A program made the translations under genes and the position numbers. From Bradyrhizobium sp. in8p8 (GTDB taxonomy: Bacteria; Pseudomonadota; Alphaproteobacteria; Rhizobiales; Xanthobacteraceae), in contig NZ_AUGD01000011.1 in assembly GCF_000426845.1 (NCBI RefSeq), positions 186,001 to 250,000 of the forward strand: a stretch of DNA of 64,000 bases, read 5' to 3'. This document shows positions 1-8,905 of this stretch, piece by piece. The notes under the pieces were generated by a model. The model made no database searches, was not told the DNA's origin, and saw only the letters and a program-made list of their open reading frames with translations. Each line of letters opens with the position of its first letter. Within the stretch, counting starts at the first letter, position 1.

Positions 1-465
1 TTCGATCTCACGAGCCCTGCGGGCTATCGCCGCTTTCTTCAAGCCAGCGCCGCCGCGCTGCTTCCGCTCGAGGCCGCGCTCGTTGCGGCCGGAGTCGAGC
101 GGATCTTTCCGGACTGGCTCGAACGGTCGCGCAGCGCCGCGATCGTTGCCGATCTTTGGTGCCTTGGCAGCAGCGTGCCCCGAACGGTGCCTGTTCCGCC
201 GCTGACACGTAGCGGTGTGCTGGGCACCATGTATGTGCTGGAGGGCTCCCGGCTCGGTGCGAAATTCCTGCTGAAGTCGGTCACAGACGCGGCTGATCCG
301 CGCCTGAGCGGGGCGACCGGGTATCTCGGTCACGGCGCCGGCAAACGGCTATGGCAGAGCTTTCTGACGAAGCTCGCAACTGAAGAGCCTCGCGACGGGG
401 ACGAGGTGATCGTGGCGGCGCGCACTGCCTTCGCCGCATTCGAGCGGGCGGCGGAGCGGGCATGA
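1..465 (+). CDS. Biliverdin-producing heme oxygenase (5' end outside window)
   Basis: Heme oxygenase opens heme to biliverdin, the chromophore of bacteriophytochromes, in the cytoplasm. The reading frame is open from base 1, so the N-terminus, including the proximal heme-ligand histidine region, is not visible. The visible 154 residues include the distal-helix-type segment GVLGTMYVLEGSRLGAKFL, which fits the bacterial heme oxygenase (BphO/HugZ-unlike) family, and the tail is Ala/Glu-rich. The stop codon overlaps the next start in an ATGA of four bases, so it is probably translationally coupled to the phytochrome gene. That pairing is the standard bphO-bphP arrangement and is the strongest support for the call. 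Confidence 0.85.
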   Translation, partial: FDLTSPAGYRRFLQASAAALLPLEAALVAAGVERIFPDWLERSRSAAIVADLWCLGSSVPRTVPVPPLTRSGVLGTMYVLEGSRLGAKFLLKSVTDAADPRLSGATGYLGHGAGKRLWQSFLTKLATEEPRDGDEVIVAARTAFAAFERAAERA

Positions 466-3008
466 ACGAAGCGGTCAATCTCACCAATTGCGATCGCGAG
501 CCGATCCACATTCCTGGCAGCGTGCAGCCCTTCGGCTTCCTTTTGGCTGTGCTCTCGGATTTCACGATCTGCATGGCCTCGGAGAACGTCGGCAGCTTTC
601 TTGGAGGCGACGTCGCGGGCCTGATCCAGCGGCCGTTATCGACCGTCATCTCCGAAGCTGCCGTCGAAAACATTCGCGGCCGCGTCGACCATTTGAGCGG
701 GCCGGATGCCACCGAACGACTGTTCGGAATCGAGCTCCAGGCCGGCAAGCCGCTTTACGATCTCTCGATTCATTTCTCCGGTGTATACCTGATCATCGAA
801 GCGGAGCCGAGCGTCCACGAGACCGGCGTCAATTCCGGCGAGCTCGTTCGCTTGATGCTCGAGCGAATCCGCAAGACGCGCGGCATGACGGATCTTGCGC
901 GGGAGGCGGCTCGCCAGCTCAAGGTGCTGACCGGTTTCGACCGGGTCATGGTTTATCAGTTCCATCCCGACGGCTCGGGCGAGGTGATCGCCGAGACCGC
1001 GGAGGCCGGGCTCGAATCCTTCCTCGGCCTGCGCTATCCCGCATCCGATATTCCGAGGCAGGCACGGGCGCTCTACCAGCGCAACTGGTTGCGCATCATC
1101 GCCGATATCAATGCCGGGCCAGCGACGCTGATGTCGACGGCCACGCACAACGCGGGGCTGCTCGACCTTTCGATGAGCGTGCTGCGCTCGGTGTCGCCAA
1201 TCCATATCGAATATCTGCGCAACATGGGTGTTGCCGCTTCGATGTCGGTGTCGATCCTGCGCGACGGCAAGCTGTGGGGTCTGTTTGCCTGCCATCATTA
1301 TTCGCCGCGTTATATTTCGTTCGACAAACGCACCGCCTCCGAGCTGTTCGGACAGATGTTCTCGTGGATTGTGGAGGGGCGCGAGCGCGAGAGCGACGTC
1401 GCTTATGAAGCCCGCGCTCACCAGGTTCAGGAGCGGTTGATCGAGATCGCGGCCTCGCACGAGCACAGCCGGCGCGCGATCGTCGATTTCCTCGGCGACT
1501 ATCGCAGGATGGTCGATAGCGACGGCGTGGCTGTCTGGTCGGACAACAATATCGCGCTCCAAGGCGAGACGCCGACCGAGGACGAGGTGAAGGACCTCGT
1601 CGCCTTCGTCAACCGGACTTCGCCCGGGCGGATCTTCGCCACCGCCGAGATCGCCAAGGTCTATGCCGCCGGGCAGGCCTTCCGGGACCGCGCGGCGGGC
1701 TTTCTCGCCATCCCGATCTCGCGCACGCCGCGGGACTGCCTGATCTTCTTCCGGCGAGAGGTGACGCAGTCGGTCAAATGGGCCGGCGATCCCAATAAAG
1801 TTTATGATGAGGGGCCGAACGGGCCGCGACTGACGCCGCGCAAGAGCTTCGAGCTCTGGCAGGAGACGGTGGCGGGACAGTCGAAGCCGTGGTCGGCCGC
1901 CGACATCCGCATCGCCGAGAGCCTGCGCGTCACCCTCCTGGAAGTGATCCTGCAACTGTCCGACCTCGCCGCGCGCGAGCGCCGCGGGGCGCAGGAGCGC
2001 CAGGAACTGATGATCGCGGAGCTCAACCATCGCGTCCGCAACATTCTGAGCCTCGTCCGCGCGCTGGTGGCGCAGAGCAAGGATACGGCAACCAGCGTGG
2101 AAGAATTCGCCAGCGTGCTCGGCGGCCGCATCCAAGCGCTGGCGCGCGCCCACGACCAGATCACAAACCTGAACTGGGCCCCGGTCGCGCTCCGCACCCT
2201 GGTCGAGTCCGAGGCCGGCGCCTATCTCGGCGCCCGCGCGGAACGGGTGAAGATGGGCGGCCCGGACGTTGCGCTCGATCCCAAGGCCTTTGCAACGCTG
2301 GCGCTTGTCGTGCACGAGATGATGACCAATTCCGCCAAATATGGCGCGCTTGCCGATTCCACCGGAAGCGTCGAGGTGGTCTGGCGCCTCGATCCGTCCT
2401 CGAGCCTCGTCATCGAGTGGAAGGAGAGCGGCGGTCCGCCGGTGCAGCCGCCGTCGCGACGCGGCTTCGGGACCACGATCATCGAGCGATCGGTGCCGTT
2501 CGATCTCAAGGGCGATGCCGAAATCCGCTTCGATCTCCTGGGCGTGCAGGCAAAGTTCGTCATCCCGCCAAACTTCGTCGAATTGGTACCGTCCATCGCA
2601 GGAGCCGCCATGCGCGTCGAGGAACAGCAATCCGCCCGGCCCAGGATTTCCGACACCGCGCTGATCGTCGAGGACAATCTGATCATCGCGATGGCGGCTG
2701 AGGTCATCCTGCTCGATCTCGGGGCCCGCCATGTCGACACCGCCGCAAGCGTCGACCAGGCACTGCGGTCGATCGAACGCTCGCGACCGAGCTTTGCCCT
2801 GCTCGATCTCAACCTCGGCAGCGAGAGCAGCATCAAGGTGGCTCATAAGCTGAAGGAGATCGGGGTGCCCTTCATCTTCGCGACAGGGTACGGCGAGCGC
2901 GCGCCGATTCCGGAGCAGCTGGCGTCGGCGCCGGTGGTTCAGAAGCCCTACACGCTGGAAGTGGTGGAGAACGCGCTCGGCAAACTGCAGCAGGCGAACG
3001 CCCAATAA
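462..3008 (+). CDS. bphP: Bacteriophytochrome, HWE-type histidine kinase with C-terminal receiver domain
   Basis: Red/far-red photoreceptor kinase of 848 residues. Order of domains: PAS (about 10-120) with biliverdin-attaching Cys10, GAF (about 130-300) with the PASDIP motif at 193-198 (Asp196), PHY (about 320-500) with the tongue motif PRKSF at 459-463, and an HWE/HisKA_2 kinase with phospho-acceptor His523 in ELNHRVRN, an N-box (HEMMTNSAKYG) and the WKE triplet. A CheY-like receiver domain occupies about 720-840, with phospho-acceptor Asp782 in LLDLNLG. The start overlaps the heme oxygenase stop by four bases. The HWE kinase plus fused receiver is the layout of Agrobacterium Agp2, a bathy phytochrome. 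Bathy behaviour here is inference only. No output regulator is encoded nearby. Confidence 0.95.
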   Translation: MNEAVNLTNCDREPIHIPGSVQPFGFLLAVLSDFTICMASENVGSFLGGDVAGLIQRPLSTVISEAAVENIRGRVDHLSGPDATERLFGIELQAGKPLYDLSIHFSGVYLIIEAEPSVHETGVNSGELVRLMLERIRKTRGMTDLAREAARQLKVLTGFDRVMVYQFHPDGSGEVIAETAEAGLESFLGLRYPASDIPRQARALYQRNWLRIIADINAGPATLMSTATHNAGLLDLSMSVLRSVSPIHIEYLRNMGVAASMSVSILRDGKLWGLFACHHYSPRYISFDKRTASELFGQMFSWIVEGRERESDVAYEARAHQVQERLIEIAASHEHSRRAIVDFLGDYRRMVDSDGVAVWSDNNIALQGETPTEDEVKDLVAFVNRTSPGRIFATAEIAKVYAAGQAFRDRAAGFLAIPISRTPRDCLIFFRREVTQSVKWAGDPNKVYDEGPNGPRLTPRKSFELWQETVAGQSKPWSAADIRIAESLRVTLLEVILQLSDLAARERRGAQERQELMIAELNHRVRNILSLVRALVAQSKDTATSVEEFASVLGGRIQALARAHDQITNLNWAPVALRTLVESEAGAYLGARAERVKMGGPDVALDPKAFATLALVVHEMMTNSAKYGALADSTGSVEVVWRLDPSSSLVIEWKESGGPPVQPPSRRGFGTTIIERSVPFDLKGDAEIRFDLLGVQAKFVIPPNFVELVPSIAGAAMRVEEQQSARPRISDTALIVEDNLIIAMAAEVILLDLGARHVDTAASVDQALRSIERSRPSFALLDLNLGSESSIKVAHKLKEIGVPFIFATGYGERAPIPEQLASAPVVQKPYTLEVVENALGKLQQANAQ

Positions 3009-3275
3009 TTTGTCGTCTGGTCGACGTATGCAGTCCCCTGCATGCGGCTGCGCATTGACACGCGAACTTTGCATAGCTGCCGACAAAATCAGCAATGTCG
3101 GTGCGCGTTGATCCAACTCGCGCGAATTATTTGAAGGTTCAATTAAGGAGTGTCCCCCATTGTGTTGCGGTGCAGCGTGGACCGCAGAGATGCGACACAC
3201 GGCTGCCGGGGGTCGGTGACGATTGCCGGAGTCGTTCGGCCCCCGAAGTGAAATGCATCTGGATGGACAGTGGGA
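3009..3275. other. Intergenic region between bphP and chemoreceptor
   Basis: 267 bases without a convincing gene. An open frame starting at 3095 runs into the chemoreceptor gene in another frame and looks like a shadow. The region should hold the chemoreceptor promoter; I see no clear terminator or operator. Confidence 0.5.
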
Positions 3276-5285
3276 ATGCCGAAATTGCGTTTGCGGATCA
3301 GGGGACGCCTGTACGCAGGCTTCATGGCCCTGGTGGTGGTCGGTCTGGTGATGGCAGTTGTTGCCGTCTGGAATTTGCAGGGCGTGCAGGATCAGGTCGC
3401 AAGACAATCCGCGCTCTCGGACAGCACGGCGAGAGTGCTGGAAATATCAGCCCATTTGCAGGCGATCCAGCGGGCCAACCTGCGCTACGTCTACGATGCC
3501 AGTGAGCCCGCGATGAAAGAGGCGCAAGAGCGGGAAACCGCGGCGACCGAGCTGTTGCGGGTCAGCGCGAAGGGGGCGCTCTCGGAGGAACGGCGAGCGC
3601 TCTACAACGGCCTCATCGACGACATCGCCAAAATGAGACGCCTGCGTGACAATCTCGGCGACGCCGTCAACGAGACCAGAACGGGCAAGGCGAGGCTGCT
3701 GCCGAGTGGGGAGGAGCTGGCCGCCAAGACCGGCAAGCTCGTCGACGTGGCGCGCGCCGCCGTGGATGAAGATACGGCGGCCCTCGTTGCCGATCTCGAA
3801 TCGAGAATCCTGCTCGTGAGGATCGCGAACTGGCGTTTTCTGGCGCTCCGCGATACCAAGGGCCCAGCGACCTTCAGGGCGAGCGTCGACAGGGCAGCGC
3901 AACGGCTCGCGGCACTTGAAAAGAGCCCGCAGGCGGTGGAGCTGCGAGCTGCGCTGGCGCCGGTGAAGACCTCGCTCGGAATCTACAAATCGGCCTTCGA
4001 AGCCACGTCCGCAGCGATGCTTCAGGCCGACGAGATCTACCACAAGAGCCTCGCGCCTCTCATCGCGGACAGCATCGGCAAACTCAAGGTTGCGGAGACG
4101 ACGCTAAAGAAAGACTACCAGGAATCGCGGACGAACGCCGACGCCGTGATCGCCGGCACGACCACCGTTCAGGAGATCGCCGGTGGCCTCGCAATCCTGT
4201 TCGGCGGCATCGTCGCCTTCCTGATCGCCCGCAGCATCGTCGGTCCCCTGACCTCGATGACGCAAGCGATGGGACGGCTTGCCGGCGGCAATCTCGAAGT
4301 CGAGATTCCCGGCCGCGGCAGGGCCGACGAAATCGGCGACATGGCCAAGGCGATTCAGGTGTTCAAGGACAACATGATCGACACCGAACGCATGCGCGCC
4401 GAGCAGGCCGAGCTCGAGGCGCGCCAGGCCGAGAACCGCAAGAAAGATATGGCCAGACTTGCCGATCAGTTCGAGCAGGCGGTCGGCGAGATCGTCAACA
4501 CGGTGTCATCGGCCTCGAACGAGCTGGAGGCCTCCGCAGGCACTTTGACCACGACTGCCGCGCGCGCTCAGGACCTCTCGACGGAGGTTGCCAGCGCGTC
4601 GCAGGAGGCTTCCGCCAATGTGCAGGCGGTCGCCTCGGCGACCGAGGAGCTGTCCTCATCGGTCTCCGAGATTGCGCGCCAGGTGCAGGAGTCCGCCCGC
4701 ATCGCCACCGAGGCCGTCGGTCAGGCGAGCCGGACCAACGAGCACGTCGGCGCGCTCTCGAAGGCCGCCGCGCGGATCGGTGACGTGGTTGAGCTGATCA
4801 GCACCATTGCCGGCCAGACCAACTTGCTGGCGCTGAACGCTACGATCGAGGCCGCGCGTGCGGGCGAGGCCGGCCGCGGCTTTGCGGTGGTCGCCTCCGA
4901 GGTCAAGGCGCTCGCCGAGCAGACGGCGAAGGCGACCGGCGAGATCGCGCAGCAGATCTCCGGCATCCAGGCCGCGACCGAGGAATCGGTCGGCTCGATC
5001 AGGGAGATCAGCGTCACCATCGAGCGGCTATCGGAGATTTCGTCCGCGGTCGCAGCCGCCGTGGAGCAGCAGGGCGCTGCGACGCAGGAGATCTCCCGCA
5101 ACGTCCAGCGGGCGGCCGACGGCACGCAGAGGGTGTCGTCCAACATCGGCGACGTGCAGCGCGGCGCTTCGGAAACCGGATCGGCCTCATCGCAGGTGTT
5201 GTCGGCAGCGCGTTCGCTCTCGGCCGACAGCAACCGGCTGAAGCAGGAAGTGGCCAAGTTCCTGAACTCGGTCCACGCCGCCTGA
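3276..5285 (+). CDS. Methyl-accepting chemotaxis protein
   Basis: Transmembrane chemoreceptor of about 669 residues that controls CheA kinase. A transmembrane helix near residues 11-32 (YAGFMALVVVGLVMAVVAVW) is followed by a long helical periplasmic domain of about 270 residues. A second membrane helix (GGLAILFGGIVAFLIARSIV, about 305-325), a HAMP domain and the cytoplasmic signalling helices come next. The conserved hairpin tip reads AGQTNLLALNATIEAARAGE. No NWETF-like CheR/CheB tether is present at the C-terminus, which ends FLNSVHAA. I chose ATG 3276; GTG 3270 in the same frame is possible. The signalling domain closely resembles those of the two receptors at 54-58 kb. The ligand is unknown. 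Confidence 0.93.
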   Translation: MPKLRLRIRGRLYAGFMALVVVGLVMAVVAVWNLQGVQDQVARQSALSDSTARVLEISAHLQAIQRANLRYVYDASEPAMKEAQERETAATELLRVSAKGALSEERRALYNGLIDDIAKMRRLRDNLGDAVNETRTGKARLLPSGEELAAKTGKLVDVARAAVDEDTAALVADLESRILLVRIANWRFLALRDTKGPATFRASVDRAAQRLAALEKSPQAVELRAALAPVKTSLGIYKSAFEATSAAMLQADEIYHKSLAPLIADSIGKLKVAETTLKKDYQESRTNADAVIAGTTTVQEIAGGLAILFGGIVAFLIARSIVGPLTSMTQAMGRLAGGNLEVEIPGRGRADEIGDMAKAIQVFKDNMIDTERMRAEQAELEARQAENRKKDMARLADQFEQAVGEIVNTVSSASNELEASAGTLTTTAARAQDLSTEVASASQEASANVQAVASATEELSSSVSEIARQVQESARIATEAVGQASRTNEHVGALSKAAARIGDVVELISTIAGQTNLLALNATIEAARAGEAGRGFAVVASEVKALAEQTAKATGEIAQQISGIQAATEESVGSIREISVTIERLSEISSAVAAAVEQQGAATQEISRNVQRAADGTQRVSSNIGDVQRGASETGSASSQVLSAARSLSADSNRLKQEVAKFLNSVHAA

Positions 5286-5298
5286 GTCTCAAACGCAA

Positions 5299-5324
5299 GA
5301 GGCCACGCGCATGCGCGTGGCCTC
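5299..5324. terminator. 26-bp perfect palindrome between convergent genes
   Basis: Bases 5299-5324 are a perfect inverted repeat with arms GAGGCCACGCGCA, 14 bases past the chemoreceptor stop and 20 bases before the end of the oppositely oriented glutathione transferase gene. The position suggests a bidirectional terminator. There is no strong T-tract on the plus side, so efficiency is uncertain. Confidence 0.7.
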
Positions 5325-5343
5325 GAACAACGAAGTGGCGCGA

Positions 5344-6024
5344 TCAGGCGACCTTTGTTGTCAAGTGCTTGAACATGTTGGCGCGCGCCTCATCGTCCAT
5401 CTCGGCCTTGAAGGTGAACTTGTCCTTCAGCGCGACCGCACGCGCTGCCGCCGGGCGCGCCGAGATCTCGTCGACCAGCCGCTTCACGTTGGGGTAGCGC
5501 GCGAACGCGTCGTCGCCGAGCTTGAACGGCACCATCCGCGCCCAGCCCCACAGCGCCATGTCGACGATCGAATAGTCCTCACCGACCATGTAGCGGCGGC
5601 CCTTGAGATGATCGTCGAGAATCTTGTAATGGCGATCGGTCTCGTACTGATAGCGATTGTGGGCGTAGTCGTGGTTCTGGTCCTTCGGCGCGAAATGCTT
5701 GAAGTGGACCGCCTGGCCCGAATACGGCCCCACGCCGGTGGCCACGAACATAAGCCATGACAGCAATTCGGCGCGGTTCGAGGGCAGGAATTTGCCGGTC
5801 TTCTCGGCGAGATAGAGCAGGATGGCGTTGGAATCGAACACGATGGTGCCGTTGTCGTCGATCGCCGGCACCTTCCCGTTCGGATTGATCTTCAGATAGT
5901 CCGGCGCGAACTGCTCGCCCTTGCGGGTATCGACCTTGACCGGTTGGTACGGAAGTCCCGCTTCTTCCAGAAACAGCGCGACCTTGGTCGGATTCGGCGA
6001 TCCGTTGAAATAGAACTTGAGCAT
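5344..6024 (-). CDS. Glutathione S-transferase family protein
   Basis: Cytoplasmic glutathione transferase of 226 residues, the normal length. The N-terminal thioredoxin fold (about 1-80) shows SPNPTKV near the glutathione site, the cis-proline segment NPNGKVPAI and the glutathione-contacting DSNAIL. The rest is the all-helical C-terminal domain, with a conserved YSIVDMALWGW segment. The pattern resembles the Nu/YghU-like group of bacterial enzymes. The substrate is unknown. It converges on the chemoreceptor gene and is followed upstream by a 319-base gap before ccrM, so it is probably transcribed alone. Confidence 0.88.
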   Translation of the reverse strand: MLKFYFNGSPNPTKVALFLEEAGLPYQPVKVDTRKGEQFAPDYLKINPNGKVPAIDDNGTIVFDSNAILLYLAEKTGKFLPSNRAELLSWLMFVATGVGPYSGQAVHFKHFAPKDQNHDYAHNRYQYETDRHYKILDDHLKGRRYMVGEDYSIVDMALWGWARMVPFKLGDDAFARYPNVKRLVDEISARPAAARAVALKDKFTFKAEMDDEARANMFKHLTTKVA

Positions 6025-6343
6025 CGGGCATCTCCCCAGTGTCTATTGCCGCGCAAACGCAGCGTCATTGCGGCCAGGCGAACTCTCTTGCCTGAAGCTG
6101 GTCTGAAAGAGCAACCGGCGACTTTGCCGGGCGGTACCTGCGCGTGGCGCAGACCGGGCGGCGTAACAAAGGCCGATCGGCGCCGTAATGGCCGTCGCCG
6201 CCTACGGCCTCCTCCCGGTGGCGGCATTCGGCCCGCGCCGTCATTCCGGGGCATGCCTCTTGGCGCGAACGGCATGGGCCGTGGCTTGACGGAGTCCGGG
6301 CTCGCGCGCCTTGCGTGCGCCCCGGAATGTCAGGGGAGGGGAG
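6025..6343. other. Intergenic region between ccrM and the glutathione transferase gene
   Basis: 319 bases with no credible gene. It carries an imperfect copy of the 'gtcattccggg' inverted repeat at 6240-6331. The promoter of the glutathione transferase gene should lie at its left end; I cannot define it. Confidence 0.5.
6240..6331. repeat. Dispersed inverted repeat, 'gtcattccgggg' family
   Basis: Left arm gtcattccggggc at 6240 and right arm gcgccccggaatgtc ending at 6331, with one base inserted or changed in the right arm. The same arms recur at 37367-37444 and 40611-40650. Transcribed RNA would fold into a long hairpin. Confidence 0.7.
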
Positions 6344-7474
6344 TTATTCGGCGCCCATACCCGCGCGGATCTCGGCGCGCAGCTCGTCGATCAGCTTGAG
6401 TCCCTTCTTGGTCTCGACGTGCCAGAAGGTCCAGCCGTTGCAGGCTTGTGCGCCTTGCGCCACGGCGCCGATGCGGTGGATCGAGCCGACCTTGTCGCCC
6501 AGCATGATGGCGCCGTCGGCGCGCACCAGCGCGCCCAGCTTCTTCTTGGCGTCGAACAGCTTCGTGCCGGGCATGATCATGCCGCGCTCGATCAGCTCCG
6601 AGAACGCCACCCGCGGTGCTTCGCGCGCGGTCATGAACGGGGCAAGGCTCTCTTCCGGTAGCGGCTCGACCTTGGCGATGCGCGCTTCCGCAGCCTTCGC
6701 ATAGGTCTTGTCGCGCTCGAAGCCGATATAGGAGCGGCCGAGGCGCTTTGCGACGGCGCCGGTGGTGCCGGTACCGTTGAAGGGATCGATGACGAGATCG
6801 CCGGGCTTGGACGAGGACAGCAGCACGCGCGCGAGCAGGCCTTCCGGCTTCTGCGTCGGATGCACTTTCTTGCCGTCGGCGCCCTTGAGTCGCTCCTCGC
6901 CGGTGCAGAGCGGGATCAGCCAGTCGGACCGCGCCTGGACGTCCTCGTTGGCCGCCTTCAGCGCCTCGTAGTTGAACGTGTAGCCTTTTGCCTTCTCGTC
7001 ACGCGCGGCCCAGATCATGGTCTCGTGCGCGTTGGTGAAGCGGCGGCCGCGGAAGTTCGGCATCGGGTTGGTCTTGCGCCAGACGATGTCGTTCAGGAGC
7101 CAGAAGCCGAGGTCCTGCATGATCGCGCCGACGCGAAAGATGTTGTGATAGGAGCCGATCACCCAGATCGTCGCCGACGGCTTCATCGCGCGGCGGGCGG
7201 CCAGCAGCCAGGCCCGGGTGAAATCGTCATAGGCGGCAAACGAATCGAACTTGTCCCAGTCGTCATTGACGGCATCGACATGGGATTCGTCGGGGCGCTT
7301 GAGATCGCCCTTGAGCTGGAGATTGTAGGGCGGATCTGCGAACACCAGATCGACGCTACCTGCCTGAAGCTTCGACATCTCGGCGACGCAATCACCGAGG
7401 ATGATGCGATGCGACGGGGACTCAAAATTTGTGCGGGGCGCCCTTGCAGACGCCCCGCGACGCGACTCTACCAT
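6344..7474 (-). CDS. ccrM: Cell-cycle-regulated adenine DNA methyltransferase, GANTC-specific
   Basis: Adenine-N6 methyltransferase of 376 residues that methylates GANTC after replication and times cell-cycle transcription in alphaproteobacteria. Catalytic motif DPPY is at residues 47-50, within FADPPYNLQLKGDL. The S-adenosylmethionine-binding motif is DPFNGTGTTG near residue 255. The segments RSDWLIPLCTGEERLKGADG and HPTQKPEGLL match Caulobacter CcrM closely from memory. The roughly 90-residue C-terminal domain, needed for specific DNA recognition in this family, is intact and ends in an ACNGWTFWH block. The start is ATG 7474; four GACTC sites lie within 75 bases of it. Unlike Caulobacter, rnhB is not adjacent but 14 kb away. 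Confidence 0.96.
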   Translation of the reverse strand: MVESRRGASARAPRTNFESPSHRIILGDCVAEMSKLQAGSVDLVFADPPYNLQLKGDLKRPDESHVDAVNDDWDKFDSFAAYDDFTRAWLLAARRAMKPSATIWVIGSYHNIFRVGAIMQDLGFWLLNDIVWRKTNPMPNFRGRRFTNAHETMIWAARDEKAKGYTFNYEALKAANEDVQARSDWLIPLCTGEERLKGADGKKVHPTQKPEGLLARVLLSSSKPGDLVIDPFNGTGTTGAVAKRLGRSYIGFERDKTYAKAAEARIAKVEPLPEESLAPFMTAREAPRVAFSELIERGMIMPGTKLFDAKKKLGALVRADGAIMLGDKVGSIHRIGAVAQGAQACNGWTFWHVETKKGLKLIDELRAEIRAGMGAE

Positions 7475-7493
7475 GACTCAAGAACTCTGACTC
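7419..7493 (-). promoter_or_regulatory. Cluster of four GANTC sites over the ccrM start
   Basis: GACTC occurs at 7419-7423, 7464-7468, 7475-7479 and 7489-7493; the ATG is at 7472-7474. A GANTC site is expected about once per 256 bases at even composition. In Caulobacter, methylation of GANTC sites in the ccrM leader lowers its own transcription. The same feedback here is inference. Confidence 0.7.
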
Positions 7494-7891
7494 AGGCGAC
7501 GCTGTCGGCGACGCGGGACCAAACAACCGACTGGCCGTTACATTGAAGCGGCAAAGTAAAAATCGGCTTAATCCGCCGCTTTCGTGAGCAGCCCTCGCAT
7601 CGCCGTTCGTGCGCGCATCGTCGTACGCGTCTGCCGTGTTTTACAGTGTATTTCGCGCTTGCTCGGCTCGCGAACGCAATCGTGGCTGCAAAAAGGCTGC
7701 AAAATTCTCTCGGAAAAACTTGCTCGGCGCTCGGAAAAAATTGCTGGCATCGGCAGGCTGCCGCACTAGGCAATTTTTGCCGGCCACGATATTGATAAAA
7801 GCAACGGAAATTTTACCTGTGTGGCGCGTTGAGCTTTTGCGTTGCTGTGCGCCGTCGAAACTGAATCAGGGACCCCAGAGGAAAGGCCGCC
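7475..7891. other. Divergent promoter region between ccrM and the metallopeptidase gene
   Basis: 417 bases, noticeably richer in A and T than the flanks, with A-tracts near 7690 and 7735. Open frames on both strands are short, basic and without recognisable motifs, so I call none. It should contain both divergent promoters. I found no full CtrA site (TTAA-N7-TTAA). Confidence 0.6.
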
Positions 7892-8833
7892 ATGCGCTAC
7901 GATGACTTCCGCCGCAGCGACGACATCGAGGATCGTCGCGACGAAGGTGGCGGCTTTGGCGGCGGCGGAGGAGGCGGCTTCGGCCTGCCGATGGGCGGCG
8001 GCGGGCTCGGCATCGGCACCATCATCATCCTCGGCCTGGTCGGTTACGCCTTCGGTATCGATCCGCGGATCCTGATCGGCGGCGCCGAGATTCTGACCGG
8101 CGGCGGCCATGCGCCGAGCTATCAGACCGATCGTCAGGCGTCCTCGGGCAAGCGCGGCGCGCCGACCGACGAGATGGGCAGCATGATCTCCGGAATCCTC
8201 GGCGAGCTCGACGATCGCTGGAGCGAGATCTTCAAGGCCAACGGACAGTCCTACACCGGTCCGAAGATCGTGCTGTTCCGCAACGCCACCAATGGCGGCC
8301 GCTGCGGCATGGCACAGTCGGCAATGGGGCCGTTCTACTGTCCGCCCGACCGGACCATCTTCCTCGACACGGCCTTCTTCCGCGAAGTCGAGACGCGCTT
8401 TCGCGGCTGCTCCGGCAAGTCGGCGTGCAATTTCACCACCGCCTACATCATCGCGCATGAAGTCGGCCATCACATCCAGAACCTGCTCGGCATCATTCCG
8501 CGCGTGACGCGGCTGCAACAGCAGGTCGGCTCGAAGGCCGAGGCCAACGCGCTCCAGGTGAAGGTCGAATTGCAGGCCGACTGCCTTTCCGGCGTCTGGG
8601 TCAACCGCGAGGCGAAGAAACGTCCGAACTTCCTGGAGCCCGGCGACATCGAGGCCGCGCTGACCACGGCGAGCGCGATCGGCGATGATACGCTGCAGCG
8701 CCAGGCGACGGGCCGCGTCGTGCCGGATTCCTTCACCCACGGCTCGGCGGCGCAACGCAAGCAATGGTTCATGACCGGCTACCAGCAGGGCACGGTCCAG
8801 GCCTGCAACACGTTCGGCCCGGGAGCGTTGTAG
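7892..8833 (+). CDS. Neutral zinc metallopeptidase, YpfJ family
   Basis: Predicted zinc metallopeptidase of 313 residues. The zincin motif HEVGHH is at 189-194, in AYIIAHEVGHHIQNLLG; the third ligand is probably the glutamate in VELQADCLSGVW downstream. The N-terminus carries a Gly-rich stretch (about 20-45) followed by a hydrophobic segment GGLGIGTIIILGLVGYAFGI, a probable single membrane anchor. This is the usual YpfJ/UPF0052-like layout (COG2321). Substrates are unknown for the family. It is transcribed divergently from ccrM; moaB starts 72 bases downstream on the same strand. Confidence 0.9.
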   Translation: MRYDDFRRSDDIEDRRDEGGGFGGGGGGGFGLPMGGGGLGIGTIIILGLVGYAFGIDPRILIGGAEILTGGGHAPSYQTDRQASSGKRGAPTDEMGSMISGILGELDDRWSEIFKANGQSYTGPKIVLFRNATNGGRCGMAQSAMGPFYCPPDRTIFLDTAFFREVETRFRGCSGKSACNFTTAYIIAHEVGHHIQNLLGIIPRVTRLQQQVGSKAEANALQVKVELQADCLSGVWVNREAKKRPNFLEPGDIEAALTTASAIGDDTLQRQATGRVVPDSFTHGSAAQRKQWFMTGYQQGTVQACNTFGPGAL

Positions 8834-8905
8834 ACCAGGCCTCATTCCCCGGACGCTGCGCGAGGCTGATGCGCCGAACCTGGTCCGGGACACGAGAGAC
8901 GTATC

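Noticed and set aside
636..3407. Long minus-strand open frame (923 codons) opposite the phytochrome gene
   Set aside because: High-GC antisense shadow; no protein motif, while the plus strand encodes a complete phytochrome.
7492..7905. Short basic ORFs on both strands between ccrM and the metallopeptidase gene
   Set aside because: No motif, no good ribosome-binding site, and they overlap each other and the divergent promoters.
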